From positions 1-64,000 of the forward strand of contig CAYGTO010000008.1 in NCBI GenBank assembly GCA_964352815.1: DNA of 64,000 nt, read 5' to 3'. Position numbers and translations under genes: made by a program. Positions 1-8,301 of the stretch are shown here, in pieces; the first letter of the stretch is position 1; the number at the start of each line of letters is the position of its first letter. Below the pieces are notes generated by a model. It did no database searches and had not been told where the DNA came from. It saw nothing but the letters and a program-made list of their open reading frames with translations. The stretch comes from CAYGTO01 sp964352815. Lineage in GTDB: Bacteria > Pseudomonadota > Alphaproteobacteria > Rickettsiales > UBA3002.

Positions 1-69
1 GTAGCTCAGTGGTAGAGCACGTCATTGGTAATGACGGGGTCGGAAGTTCAATTCTTCTCATCGGCACCA
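1..69 (+). tRNA. tRNA-Thr (anticodon GGT), 5' end cut by the window
   Basis: The D arm, anticodon stem (GTCA paired with TGAC) with loop TTGGTAA, T arm with TTCAATT loop, and the 3' acceptor strand CATCGGC followed by ACCA are all readable. The anticodon is GGT, which decodes threonine ACC/ACT. The first six bases of the acceptor 5' strand lie outside the window; base 1 is the last base of that strand. CCA is encoded. It is followed directly by a hairpin and a 69-nt element that recurs behind the other tRNA-Thr gene near 28 kb. Confidence 0.93.
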
Positions 70-70
70 T

Positions 71-106
71 TTCGAGCAAAAATGATTGAGAATCATTTTT
101 GTCGAA
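71..106 (+). terminator. AT-rich hairpin immediately 3' of tRNA-Thr(GGT)
   Basis: Arms TTCGA-g-CAAAAATGATT and AATCATTTTTG-TCGAA flank a GAG triloop. The right arm contains five T residues, so it could act as an intrinsic terminator or a processing signal for the tRNA transcript. The arm sequences differ from the hairpin at the same place behind tRNA-Thr(TGT), but the architecture is the same. Confidence 0.6.
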
Positions 107-110
107 GAAA

Positions 111-179
111 TCTCCGAGACTTATGGTTCATGAAGCGAGAGTACCGAGCTGAAATGAGCCATTTAGTCGCAGGTGACTG
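111..179 (+). ncRNA. Structured tRNA-Thr trailer element, copy 1
   Basis: This 69-nt segment matches 28087-28155 at 58 of 69 positions with no gap. It folds into a long stem: element positions 8-11 (GACT) pair with 55-58 (AGTC), 13-21 (ATGGTTCAT) with 44-52 (ATGAGCCAT), and 24-26 with 38-40. Between the copies, pair 16-49 changes from G-C to T-A, pair 17-48 from T-G to T-A, pair 19-46 from C-G to T-G, and pair 24-40 from A-T to G-T. Every change in the two inner stems keeps pairing. No known RNA family was recognised; function is unknown. It could also be a mobile palindromic repeat. Confidence 0.6.
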
Positions 180-213
180 GTCGCGTTAGAATGTTAAAGC
201 GCAGCTGAATGCG

Positions 214-1464
214 CTATTTCTCCTTCATTCCCAATGCCTTGCCCGCCCCTAGCGCAAAGCCGGCCCATAGCCAAAAAGATGCCATCGACCAAGCGTAATA
301 GAAATTGGGCGTGCTGCCGAGAGGGAAGATGCGTAAGAGTGCAGCGATTATCATGCTGAAGAGAAGGGGATAGAGCCATGGCTTGGGACAATGTTTCAGC
401 AGTGAAAGAATGATCAGTAGGGGAATGGCCAAAAACAGAATCATCCCCACCGCACCGAGTTCGGCCAAAATTTCCACATAAATATTGTGCGGGTGGCGGA
501 AGCGGTTATGGCCATTCTCATCACATAAATAGGCCTGGTCGCCGCCGCCTTCGCTGCAATAGAATCGGAAGCTGCGTACGCCGACGCCGGTGACCGGATA
601 GGCTTCAAAAATGCCCAGACCATTGGCGAAGATTTTACCGTAAGAGGTGTTTTCCAGGTCCGTGATGACATGGACGGTGCGATCAATATTGGTTTGTAAC
701 GGTGTTGAGCCATGATACAGCCCTATGACTAAAACGATAGCCAAGCCGGCAAGACTAAGCGCGAGTGTGCGATAGCGGCTGACAAACAGAAGGCATAGCA
801 TAATGGTGATGCCGAGCATGAGCGAGAGAAATGCCATACGTTCACCGGTAATGTATATGCCAACAATGCTCGCGAGAATGGTGAACGCATAAAGTACGCG
901 TTGCCAAAGTGGGGTGGTGCTCGCATAGGATTTGAGGGCACAAAAGGTGAGCAGAGGGAGTGCAAGCCATGAGGTGAGAATGCCGGTGTTTAAATTCCCC
1001 GTAATAGCGGAAAGCCGGATCGCCGTTCCCTCAATGCGCGGCGTGTGGCCGAACAGATCATAACCGGTCATATATTGCGCAAATAGGTTGATGAGCACAA
1101 AGCCAATGGTAGCGAGGAGTGCATTCATAAACCAATCACGTATCTTCTTAGATTGGCACCAATAGGCGAGTGCCGCGGTAAAGACGGCAAAGCGAATCCA
1201 GGGAATCGAGGTGCTGATGCCTTTATCAGGATACTCAGCAAGCGCGCTTCGAAGTATCATATAGAGCCAGAAGAGGGCCGCGGCTTGGAACCAACGCTGT
1301 TTCAGAAATGACCCATCTTTTTCTATCACGCAGCGCACGAGAAATATGAGAGCGATTAGTGAAAGCGTGATGTCAATCACCGCCTTACCTGCGAAGACGC
1401 TGATCGGCAGAAAGGCGATAAGATAAGGGATAAAGTAGTCAATGCGCGAAGTAAATGAACTCAT
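214..1464 (-). CDS. O-antigen ligase/polymerase-like membrane protein (Wzy_C type)
   Basis: The 416-residue product is almost wholly hydrophobic, with about ten to twelve membrane segments. It carries the large periplasmic loop typical of O-antigen ligase (WaaL/Wzy_C) proteins, including the signature HPHNIYVEILAELGAVG near residue 330, which contains the conserved H-N-x-x-x-E-x-x-x-E-x-G pattern. Such proteins join or polymerise undecaprenyl-linked glycans on the periplasmic face of the inner membrane. No other glycan gene lies beside it, so ligase and polymerase roles cannot be separated. The ATG start at 1464 has only a weak ribosome binding site. Confidence 0.85.
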   Translation of the reverse strand: MSSFTSRIDYFIPYLIAFLPISVFAGKAVIDITLSLIALIFLVRCVIEKDGSFLKQRWFQAAALFWLYMILRSALAEYPDKGISTSIPWIRFAVFTAALAYWCQSKKIRDWFMNALLATIGFVLINLFAQYMTGYDLFGHTPRIEGTAIRLSAITGNLNTGILTSWLALPLLTFCALKSYASTTPLWQRVLYAFTILASIVGIYITGERMAFLSLMLGITIMLCLLFVSRYRTLALSLAGLAIVLVIGLYHGSTPLQTNIDRTVHVITDLENTSYGKIFANGLGIFEAYPVTGVGVRSFRFYCSEGGGDQAYLCDENGHNRFRHPHNIYVEILAELGAVGMILFLAIPLLIILSLLKHCPKPWLYPLLFSMIIAALLRIFPLGSTPNFYYAWSMASFWLWAGFALGAGKALGMKEK

Positions 1465-1556
1465 GAAGCGACTTTACGCTAGCAAAAGTAAAAAGAAACT
1501 CCTTTCCATATTGGCGTGGATAGGTTGGGGGGTGGAATTGTTCCTGATCCGAAAAT

Positions 1557-2378
1557 ATGCGTAAATGCAGTATGGGTTTACATCGCGCGGCTTCTTATCC
1601 TCTTCACATTCCACCTTCAGGTGAGCGTCGCGCCTTTCTCGATAATGAAATTGAAGAACAGCTTCAATTGCTAGAAGAGCGTGCTGATAAAACCTTGCGC
1701 CTCGAGCGCAGCTTAACACTTTTTTCTAAGCGCTATTACAGCGAACTAGGCGATGCGTTTGAGACGCTGGCATTGCTGCGCCAACAGATTAAGCTGGCGC
1801 GTCAGATGTTGCCGGAGCGGCTAAGCCAGCGATATCGTTTGCCAAAACCGTCCGTAGGCAGTGCCTATGCGCCGGTGCGGCTCGCAGCGCAAGACCAGCT
1901 GGCAACGGGATCGGCTGAGCAGGTGACGAGTGTTCAGACCCAGCTGCGCAGCCTATACCGTGGCCTCGCCAAACAATTGCACCCGGATACGATGCGGCCG
2001 GAAGAATATCGCGCGCACCATCGCCACATGTGTGCCGCGAATGAGGCCTATGCGAAGAAAGAGATGGCAGCACTGTGGTGTTTGATCTTTGCGTTGGAAG
2101 ATGAGCAAAACGCTCCTTCCATTGAAACACTGCATCAACGAATTGCTGTGCTCAAACGCCAAAATTATGATTTAAAAGAACGCCACCATCAGTTGAAACA
2201 TTCTGAGGAAATGGCGCTGATCCGGAAGCATGGCCGGTTGAAACGTATCGGGAAATCGCTCTTCACGGAAGTCGCACGGCATTTGGCGAGTGATGTTGCC
2301 CGGGCGAATCGGATGCTTGCGGCACTGAACATCGAGTTACTTGCATCCACCCGCAGGTCAATTGCGCGAACCCATTAA
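1557..2378 (+). CDS. J-domain-like protein with coiled-coil flanks
   Basis: The product has 273 residues. The middle part contains a J-domain signature: a basic helix (LRSLYRGLAKQL) leading into HPD at residues 142-144, then a helix with AANEAYAKKEMA. HPD is the motif through which DnaJ proteins stimulate Hsp70. The N-terminal 100 residues and residues about 180-240 are charged and predicted to form coiled coils. There is no zinc finger or typical C-terminal substrate domain, so it is a specialised co-chaperone-like protein rather than DnaJ. Its stop codon overlaps that of the convergent rpoH gene. A start at 1572 is also possible. Confidence 0.65.
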   Translation: MRKCSMGLHRAASYPLHIPPSGERRAFLDNEIEEQLQLLEERADKTLRLERSLTLFSKRYYSELGDAFETLALLRQQIKLARQMLPERLSQRYRLPKPSVGSAYAPVRLAAQDQLATGSAEQVTSVQTQLRSLYRGLAKQLHPDTMRPEEYRAHHRHMCAANEAYAKKEMAALWCLIFALEDEQNAPSIETLHQRIAVLKRQNYDLKERHHQLKHSEEMALIRKHGRLKRIGKSLFTEVARHLASDVARANRMLAALNIELLASTRRSIARTH

Positions 2379-3280
2379 TGTGGGCTAGGGAGCACTTGAA
2401 GCGATGGGTGTTCGATCGCTTTATGCACTGACTGCGTGAGTTTTTCCATCGCACGCGCTTCGATCTGACGCACTCGCTCACGTGAAATATGGTAGACCTT
2501 ACTCAGCTCTTCCAGTGTCATCGGGTCATCTTTCAGACGGCGCTCTTCAATAATGTGACGCTCGCGCTCATTCAGCGTATCAAGCGCACCGGCAAGTAAT
2601 GTCCGTTGCTGGTCGCGCTCTTCAAACTCAGCATAGAGCTCTTCTTGATTTTCAGTGTCATCCTCGAGCAGATCCATCCACTGGCCGCCCTCACCATTGC
2701 CGATAGGCGCGTTAAGCCGACGGTCATTGGCGATCATACGACGATCCATATCGATCACATCTTTCTCGTTTACATCAAGCTCTTGCGCGATCTCTTTCAC
2801 CATGTCCGGGCTCAGATCGGTGCTATCGTCATAATGCGACAGGCGTTGCTTCAGCTTCTTCAGGTTGAAGAATAAACGCTTCTGCGCAGCCGAGGTGCCG
2901 ACTTTGACCACAGACCATGAGCGCAATACGAACTCTTGAATCGACGCGCGAATCCACCACATTGCGTAGGTTGACAGGCGGAAGCCTTTTTCTGGGTCGA
3001 ACTTTTTAACCGCTTGCATGAGACCTATATTGCCCTCGGCAATCAGCTCATTCACAGGCAGGCCATAACCTCGGAATCCCATAGCGATTTTAGCAACCAG
3101 ACGCAGATGGCTGGTGACCAGCGTATGGGCGGCTTGGTAATCACCGCGCTCGGCCCAATCGCGCGCGAGCGACTGTTCTTCCTTCGCCTCGAGAATGGGG
3201 AATTTCTGAATTTCACGCAAATAATTCTGTAGTCCCTGTTCGGGGCTGAGTGCAGCAGGCAATGAGATCGCTTGAGCCAT
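2375..3280 (-). CDS. rpoH: RNA polymerase heat-shock sigma factor sigma-32
   Basis: The product is a 301-residue sigma-70 family protein. Regions 2.1-2.4 span about residues 55-118 (LVAKIAMGFRGYGLP, NIGLMQAVKKFDPEKGFRLS, YAMWWIRASI). The RpoH-specific box QKRLFFNLKKLK lies at residues 133-144 and identifies it as sigma-32 rather than RpoD. Region 4 near the C-terminus has the helix-turn-helix YHISRERVRQIEARAMEKL. It directs transcription of chaperone and protease genes; dnaKJ and hslVU, its expected targets, lie within this window. GGAGAG precedes the ATG. Several alphaproteobacteria have more than one rpoH, and another copy outside the window cannot be excluded. Confidence 0.96.
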   Translation of the reverse strand: MAQAISLPAALSPEQGLQNYLREIQKFPILEAKEEQSLARDWAERGDYQAAHTLVTSHLRLVAKIAMGFRGYGLPVNELIAEGNIGLMQAVKKFDPEKGFRLSTYAMWWIRASIQEFVLRSWSVVKVGTSAAQKRLFFNLKKLKQRLSHYDDSTDLSPDMVKEIAQELDVNEKDVIDMDRRMIANDRRLNAPIGNGEGGQWMDLLEDDTENQEELYAEFEERDQQRTLLAGALDTLNERERHIIEERRLKDDPMTLEELSKVYHISRERVRQIEARAMEKLTQSVHKAIEHPSLQVLPSPH

Positions 3281-3331
3281 AATTCTCTCCTTAACGACGG
3301 TGCAGATTCATTCATTATTCTATGCGAGTAA

Positions 3332-3348
3332 TTTAGAGTGTTTCTAAA
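3332..3348. promoter_or_regulatory. ICE-like palindrome between rluD and rpoH
   Basis: The sequence is TTTAGAG-TGT-TTCTAAA, one mismatch from the alphaproteobacterial iron-control element TTTAGAA-N3-TTCTAAA bound by Irr. It lies about 50 bp upstream of the rpoH start. The same bases form part of a longer hairpin just beyond the rluD stop, so a transcription terminator for rluD is an alternative explanation. Confidence 0.35.
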
Positions 3349-3379
3349 ACACCCTTAAATTCTACTCCTCTAATTTTCA

Positions 3380-4438
3380 TCATGCAAGCCCATCCAAGCA
3401 ATTTTCGAGCCGATCAAATGGCTCAGGAAGTGGGCAAGAAAAGCTCATTTTTTCATTGTTTTTTGGGTGGTTAAATGAGATGTGATGCGCATGGAGTGCT
3501 TGCCCATTACATCGTTGTAACGCATCGGGTAATCTTTCGGAAGTGTCTGGGGCCATTTTTTTCCATTTATTGAGCCTTTGGCTTGTCGGCATGCCATAAA
3601 GCGGGTCACCCATAAGCGGACACCCGAGATGGTGCAGATGAACACGGATCTGGTGCGTGCGACCAGTTTCAAGGCGGCATTCGATCTTTGCAGCGATCGG
3701 CAGCGTCCCTTCTTTGGCGGATGCGGTGAATGCTTTCAGGACCTTAAAATGCGTGCGTGCCTCTTTGCCGCCTGAGCGCACCACGGCCATTTTTTTGCGG
3801 TGATGTGGGTCTCGCCCAATCGGTGCGTCCACCGTGCCGCTTACCCGATTCGTCTCCGGATCAAGCTGCCCTTTCGGATGCCCCCAGCAATAGGCAAGAT
3901 AAATGCGCGAGAGGCTCCGGTCCTTGAGCTGCGCGCTGAGATGCTGATGCGCTTGGTCATGTTTCGCCACTGCCAGCAAGCCGCTCGTATCCTTATCGAT
4001 CCGGTGGACGATGCCGGGGCGCAGCTCGCCGCCAATGCCGGATAAAGAATCGCCACAATGATGCAGCAGTGCATGTACTAAGGTGCCACTTTCATGGCCG
4101 GGTGAGGGGTGGACGGGCATCCCTGCCGGTTTATTGATCACGAGCATATCCTCATCTTCGAACAAGATATTGAGCGGAATGGCTTCTGCTTCGAGCGTGA
4201 TGGGCGTCGGTGCAGGAATGGTGATGGACCAGCGTTGCCCTTCTTTCACTTTGGCGGAGGTGCTGAGTTTGGCACTTTTGTCCTCGCAGCGTACGTGACC
4301 ATCTTCGATCAATTGCTGCACGCGCTGGCGCGAAATGGCCTGCGCTTTGAGCCTTTCCATCTGCGCCAAAAACGCATCGAGCCGCATGCCGGCGCTTGCA
4401 CTCTCGACGGTAAACTGATATGTCTCGGATTCCATCAT
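3380..4438 (-). CDS. rluD: 23S rRNA pseudouridine synthase, RluD type
   Basis: The 352-residue protein has an N-terminal S4 RNA-binding domain (about residues 17-75, with ISRQRVQQLIEDGHVR) and a RluA-family catalytic domain. The catalytic aspartate is D148 in HRIDKDTSGLL; the downstream ETGRTHQIRVHLHHLG motif is also present. The family isomerises uridines in 23S rRNA helix 69. Two ATG codons are adjacent at the start. It is divergent from the gene at 4492. In alphaproteobacteria rluD commonly neighbours rpoH, as here, which supports the assignment over RluA or RluC. Confidence 0.92.
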   Translation of the reverse strand: MMESETYQFTVESASAGMRLDAFLAQMERLKAQAISRQRVQQLIEDGHVRCEDKSAKLSTSAKVKEGQRWSITIPAPTPITLEAEAIPLNILFEDEDMLVINKPAGMPVHPSPGHESGTLVHALLHHCGDSLSGIGGELRPGIVHRIDKDTSGLLAVAKHDQAHQHLSAQLKDRSLSRIYLAYCWGHPKGQLDPETNRVSGTVDAPIGRDPHHRKKMAVVRSGGKEARTHFKVLKAFTASAKEGTLPIAAKIECRLETGRTHQIRVHLHHLGCPLMGDPLYGMPTSQRLNKWKKMAPDTSERLPDALQRCNGQALHAHHISFNHPKNNEKMSFSCPLPEPFDRLENCLDGLA

Positions 4439-4491
4439 GCGGGCACGCTAGTATGAACCGCGCCAAAAACGAAGCAGAAAAGAGAGAGGCC

Positions 4492-4881
4492 ATGCACGAG
4501 ACTGAACATGAGCAACCGGCGGAACCAATGCCGCGCTGGTTTGGCGCCATGCGCTTGCTGGTAATTTTCTCTGGGATTTGTTTGGTCGTGGGAATTGCCA
4601 TGTTCGCGGCCGTGTTTCTCGGTAAGGCAGAAGATTATAGCAAGGTAGTGCATACCGAACTTACGGCAGGCCAAACGCAAGTAGCAGCGGGCGAGGAAGA
4701 AACTCTCTGCAAGCCCTATGCGTCTTCTTTGTCGCTGCAGGATCGTGGCAGCTTAGTGGGGATTCAGCTTACCGCGCGCTATGCGCATGCAACGCTGCAA
4801 CAGGAACATGGTGAGCTGGTGATTGTCACGCTGGATCGCTGTTCTGGTACGATTGTCGCGCAGCAGAAAGTCAGTATGTAA
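4492..4881 (+). CDS. Small single-pass membrane protein, DUF6476-like
   Basis: The start is placed at 4492 because AGAGAGG sits just upstream; the frame is open further back to 4420 without a good ribosome site. The 129-residue product has a short hydrophilic N-terminus, one transmembrane helix (MRLLVIFSGICLVVGIAMFAAVF), and a periplasmic domain of about 90 residues with two cysteines. Length and layout resemble the alphaproteobacterial DUF6476 family found beside rluD, but the match is from memory and function is unknown. The stop abuts the convergent thrC stop. Confidence 0.7.
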   Translation: MHETEHEQPAEPMPRWFGAMRLLVIFSGICLVVGIAMFAAVFLGKAEDYSKVVHTELTAGQTQVAAGEEETLCKPYASSLSLQDRGSLVGIQLTARYAHATLQQEHGELVIVTLDRCSGTIVAQQKVSM

Positions 4882-6282
4882 TTATCCGCTCGCGCGGCTA
4901 TGCGTTTCCACATGGCGCATGACCGCCTCTTCCGCATTCTCAATCGTCACCATTCGTTCATCGCGATCAAACAGATCGGCCATATGTACGGGTAGCTCCG
5001 GATGCACATTGCTTGCCTCTTTCACCGCATCGGGGAATTTGGCGGGGTGCGCTGTAGCAAGTGTCACCATTGGAACGGACAAATCGCGGTGACAAGACGC
5101 TGCGGCGGCTACCCCAATTGCCGTATGCGGATCGAGTAACTCACCCGTTGCAGCATAGGTGTCACGAATCGTGGCTTTGGTCCGATCATCATCGATCGCC
5201 ATGCTGGCAAAATCTGCCTTCAGCGCATCATGCACTGGCGCCTCCAGAGTGATGCTGTGCGATTGCATGAACTGATCCATTAGCTGTTTGATTCTCGCCC
5301 CATCCTGGCCATGCAGATTAAAGAGGAGCCGTTCAAAATTACTAGAAATCTGAATATCCATACTCGGGCTAATCGTTGGCACCACGCCTTCCATCCCATA
5401 CGTGCCGCTTTCAAGGCAGCGCGCGAGAATGTCATTGCGGTTGGTCGCAATCACGAGCTGATCGATGGGCAACCCCATCTGTTTCGCGATATAGCCCGCA
5501 TAGATGTCACCAAAATTGCCTGTGGGAACTGAGAAACTCACCGGTCGTGCCGGTGCACCTAGCGCGAGTGCGGCATAGAAATAATAGACGATTTGCGCCA
5601 TGATGCGCGCCCAATTGATCGAATTCACTGCGACCAGCTTTTGTTCCGTGCGGAAGGTTTGATTGCGGAACAGTGCTTTCACGATATTCTGGCAATCATC
5701 AAACGCGCCTTCAACTGCGAGGCAATGCACATTCGCATCGCTCACCGTGGTCATTTGGCGGCGCTGCACATCGGAGATGCGGCCTTGCGGGAACAGGATG
5801 AATATATCCATCTGATCCTTACCGCGGAAGCCGGAAATTGCCGCCGAGCCGGTGTCTCCAGATGTGGCGCCGAGAACACTTGCGCGCTCGCCACGCTCCT
5901 TGAGTAGATAGTCCATCAAGCGGCCGAGGAACTGCAGCGCGAAATCTTTAAAGGCGAGGGTCGGGCCGTGGAACAGCTCGAGCAGGAATTGGTTTTCTCC
6001 CAGCTGTTTGGTTGGAGCCACAGCGGCATGGCGGAATGTTGCATAACTCTCATCGAGCATGGTCTTCAAGACCTCATCGGGCACGCTTCCAGCCATGAAG
6101 GGCTGCAAAATACGGAAGGCAAGCTCGGCATAGGGGAGACCGCGCAATGCCTCAATTTCTTTAGCAGAAAGCGTTGGGACGGATTGCGGCAAATACAACC
6201 CACCATCCGATGCGAGCCCGGCAAGGGCCACCTCATCAAAGGAAAGGACCGGCGCATCGCCGCGTGTGGAATGGTATTGCAT
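4882..6282 (-). CDS. thrC: Threonine synthase
   Basis: This PLP enzyme converts O-phosphohomoserine to threonine. The start at 6282 gives MQYHSTRGDAPVLSF, matching the family N-terminus; an upstream TTG would add seven residues without family support. The PLP lysine is K112 in HGPTLAFKDFALQF, and the phosphate-binding loop appears as GATSGDTGSAA. Length is 466 residues, normal for the long threonine synthase class of proteobacteria. It is the last gene of the leftward cytochrome oxidase run, a placement common in alphaproteobacteria, separated from SURF1 by 43 bp. Confidence 0.96.
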   Translation of the reverse strand: MQYHSTRGDAPVLSFDEVALAGLASDGGLYLPQSVPTLSAKEIEALRGLPYAELAFRILQPFMAGSVPDEVLKTMLDESYATFRHAAVAPTKQLGENQFLLELFHGPTLAFKDFALQFLGRLMDYLLKERGERASVLGATSGDTGSAAISGFRGKDQMDIFILFPQGRISDVQRRQMTTVSDANVHCLAVEGAFDDCQNIVKALFRNQTFRTEQKLVAVNSINWARIMAQIVYYFYAALALGAPARPVSFSVPTGNFGDIYAGYIAKQMGLPIDQLVIATNRNDILARCLESGTYGMEGVVPTISPSMDIQISSNFERLLFNLHGQDGARIKQLMDQFMQSHSITLEAPVHDALKADFASMAIDDDRTKATIRDTYAATGELLDPHTAIGVAAAASCHRDLSVPMVTLATAHPAKFPDAVKEASNVHPELPVHMADLFDRDERMVTIENAEEAVMRHVETHSRASG

Positions 6283-6325
6283 GAGATGGTTGTATCGAGG
6301 CAAGCGCGCATGCGCAAGTAAAAGC

Positions 6326-7048
6326 CTAGCCTTCTTCTCTCTGGCGGCGGCGATAAATTCGGAACATCACCGCCCAGCCGATCGCAATGCCAAACCAGGT
6401 GACCGCATAGCTTAAATGGTCGTTGCGCAGCTGAATTTTGCCGTCAGATGGGATGGGCAGCACGTCCCAATTTTGTTCGCCCACCACGTCAAATGTTACA
6501 GGTAACAGATCAAGGCCAGTGGCGTCTTCCATCTCTTCGATATCACGGCCAAACCAGATATTTTGCTTCGGCTGGTTGATGGGTGTGAAATTGTTACGAT
6601 CGCTCTGCGTACGCACCATCACTGTAAGGGATTGCGGATTAGGCACAAAACTATCTGCGCGTGCGTCGCGCTCTTTTAACTCGGTTGGGATCCAGCCACG
6701 GTTGACCATCGCGATACGATTATCGGGCATGAGGAGCGGCACGAAAAGATGATAGCCCAGGCGGCCCTTATAGTAGCGCGCCGCCATGTGTAGTTCATGA
6801 TCATAGAGGAAGCGGCCAGTTAATGTGACAAAGCGAAAGCGGAGCGTATCAAGCTTATCCTTATCGTTAGGCAAAAACTGATAAGGCATAGGCGCTTCTT
6901 CGCGCGCGGTCTCGATTTGCTCGATTAAGGCTTCTTTCCATGCCAGGCGCTGCACCTGCCAGATGCCGAGCCCGATCAGAAAACAAAAGGCACCGATAAA
7001 GAACACCCATTCGATTTGGCAGCGACGGGTTGCGTTGAGTTTAGGCAT
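6326..7048 (-). CDS. SURF1 family cytochrome oxidase assembly protein
   Basis: The 240-residue protein has one transmembrane helix near each end (VFFIGAFCFLIGLGIWQVQRLAWK at the start, AVTWFGIAIGWAVMFRIYRR at the end) and a periplasmic core with the SURF1 motifs LTGRF and NRGWIP. SURF1 helps insert heme a into subunit I of cytochrome c oxidase. The ATG at 7048 overlaps the stop of the DUF983 gene (GATGCCTAA), so the two are probably translationally coupled; the ORF extends 12 codons further upstream without support. Confidence 0.9.
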   Translation of the reverse strand: MPKLNATRRCQIEWVFFIGAFCFLIGLGIWQVQRLAWKEALIEQIETAREEAPMPYQFLPNDKDKLDTLRFRFVTLTGRFLYDHELHMAARYYKGRLGYHLFVPLLMPDNRIAMVNRGWIPTELKERDARADSFVPNPQSLTVMVRTQSDRNNFTPINQPKQNIWFGRDIEEMEDATGLDLLPVTFDVVGEQNWDVLPIPSDGKIQLRNDHLSYAVTWFGIAIGWAVMFRIYRRRQREEG

Positions 7049-7460
7049 CGTACTTCTCTTCCTCGCGCATGGGCGACTGGGCAAATAAATGATGTCTATA
7101 TTGTAGGGCGATCAAGCCAGATTTAAAGACCCGAAGCAACCATAACGACCCGCCGATCATGAAGGGAATCCAGATCAATGCATGTGCCCAAAAAGGCAGT
7201 GGTATGGTTAGCTCCAGCAGTGCGGGGAGTAAGACAATCAGTGCGCCCATAATGGTGATAACGAAGAAGGCAGGGCCATCGCCAGCGTCTTCTTGCTCTA
7301 GATCTAGCTGGCAGACATCGCATTGCTGTTTGATGCGCAGCAACCCATCAAACAGGTGGCCTTCGCCGCAACGTGGGCAACGGTGGCGCAAAGAGAGAGT
7401 GCTGAGCGACGCAGCGAGTGGTAGCGGGTCTGGGTTACGGTGTGCGATTAAGCGCCCCAC
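7041..7460 (-). CDS. DUF983 family membrane protein
   Basis: The protein has two CxxC pairs near the N-terminus (CPRCGEG and CDVCQLD), the DAGDGPAFFVI motif that defines DUF983, and two to three transmembrane helices. DUF983 genes almost always sit between ctaE and SURF1 in alphaproteobacteria and are thought to help oxidase biogenesis, but no reaction is established. The start is uncertain: a GTG at 7460 overlaps the end of ctaE and is chosen because the frame further upstream has no family-like sequence. About 139 residues. Confidence 0.85.
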   Translation of the reverse strand: MGRLIAHRNPDPLPLAASLSTLSLRHRCPRCGEGHLFDGLLRIKQQCDVCQLDLEQEDAGDGPAFFVITIMGALIVLLPALLELTIPLPFWAHALIWIPFMIGGSLWLLRVFKSGLIALQYRHHLFAQSPMREEEKYDA

Positions 7461-8263
7461 ACATAGACAAAGACGAAAAGGAAGAGCCACACCACATCGA
7501 CAAAATGCCAGTACCATGCGGCAAACTCAAAGCCTAAATGCCCGTCTTCCGAAAGCGTATCTTGGTGTGCACGATACAGATTCACCGCGAGGAAAATCGT
7601 TCCGATAATGACGTGCGCGCCGTGGAAGCCGGTTGCGAGGTAGAAGGTGGTCGCGTAAATGCCATCTGTCAAGCCAAACGCCGCATGGCTATACTCATAA
7701 GCCTGGAGCAAGCTAAAGAAGACGCCAAGGCCCACAGTCAACCAAAGCGCTGTGATAAGGTCTTTGCGATTGCCTTCAAGCAGCGCATGGTGCGCCCAGG
7801 TCACAGTTGTGCCGGAAAGCAGAAGAATGAGTGTGTTGATGAAGGGCAGGTCGAGCGGATCGAACGTAATAATACCCGCCGGCGGCCAAACGCCTTCGGC
7901 AATCGCCCAGGTGTCTTCAAGCGGTAGAATCGGATAGAGCGCCGCGCCGAAGAATGCCCAGAAAAAGACGAAGAAAAACATGACTTCGGAGGTGATGAAT
8001 AGCCCCATACCGATGCGCAGCCCATGTTGCACAGCAATGGTATGTGCTTTTTCATAGAGTCCCTCGCGAATCACATCGCGCCACCAGTAAAAGCAGCACA
8101 CGATGACGGAAAGCACGCCGCCAGCAAGCACATACGAGCCGGCTGCCATTTCGTGGAAGGTCATTGCAATCCCTACCACCAGCGCCATCATCGCGAAGGA
8201 TGTCAGGATAGGCATGGGGCTTGGGTCAACTAGGTGATACGGGTGATCGTGTTCGCCGCTCAT
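7448..8263 (-). CDS. ctaE: Cytochrome c oxidase subunit III
   Basis: The 271-residue protein has seven predicted transmembrane helices and ends in WYWHFVDVVWLFLFVFVYVWGA, the classic subunit III C-terminus. FITSEVMFFFVFFWAFF and the GFHGAHVIIGT segment are also characteristic. Subunit III stabilises the aa3-type oxidase in the inner membrane. GAGGTACC precedes the ATG. It lies 38 bp downstream of ctaG. Confidence 0.96.
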   Translation of the reverse strand: MSGEHDHPYHLVDPSPMPILTSFAMMALVVGIAMTFHEMAAGSYVLAGGVLSVIVCCFYWWRDVIREGLYEKAHTIAVQHGLRIGMGLFITSEVMFFFVFFWAFFGAALYPILPLEDTWAIAEGVWPPAGIITFDPLDLPFINTLILLLSGTTVTWAHHALLEGNRKDLITALWLTVGLGVFFSLLQAYEYSHAAFGLTDGIYATTFYLATGFHGAHVIIGTIFLAVNLYRAHQDTLSEDGHLGFEFAAWYWHFVDVVWLFLFVFVYVWGA

Positions 8264-8301
8264 GAGGTACCTCTCTGTTTCTTTTATCTACGGTTTATAC
8301 C

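Noticed and set aside
198..216. Terminator hairpin AGCGC/GCGCT at the O-antigen ligase stop codon
   Set aside because: The stem is only five base pairs and overlaps the stop codon, with just three T residues after it; too weak to list.
4420..4491. Longer start for the small membrane protein at 4492
   Set aside because: The upstream frame overlaps the rluD start and lacks a ribosome site, while AGAGAGG precedes the ATG at 4492.
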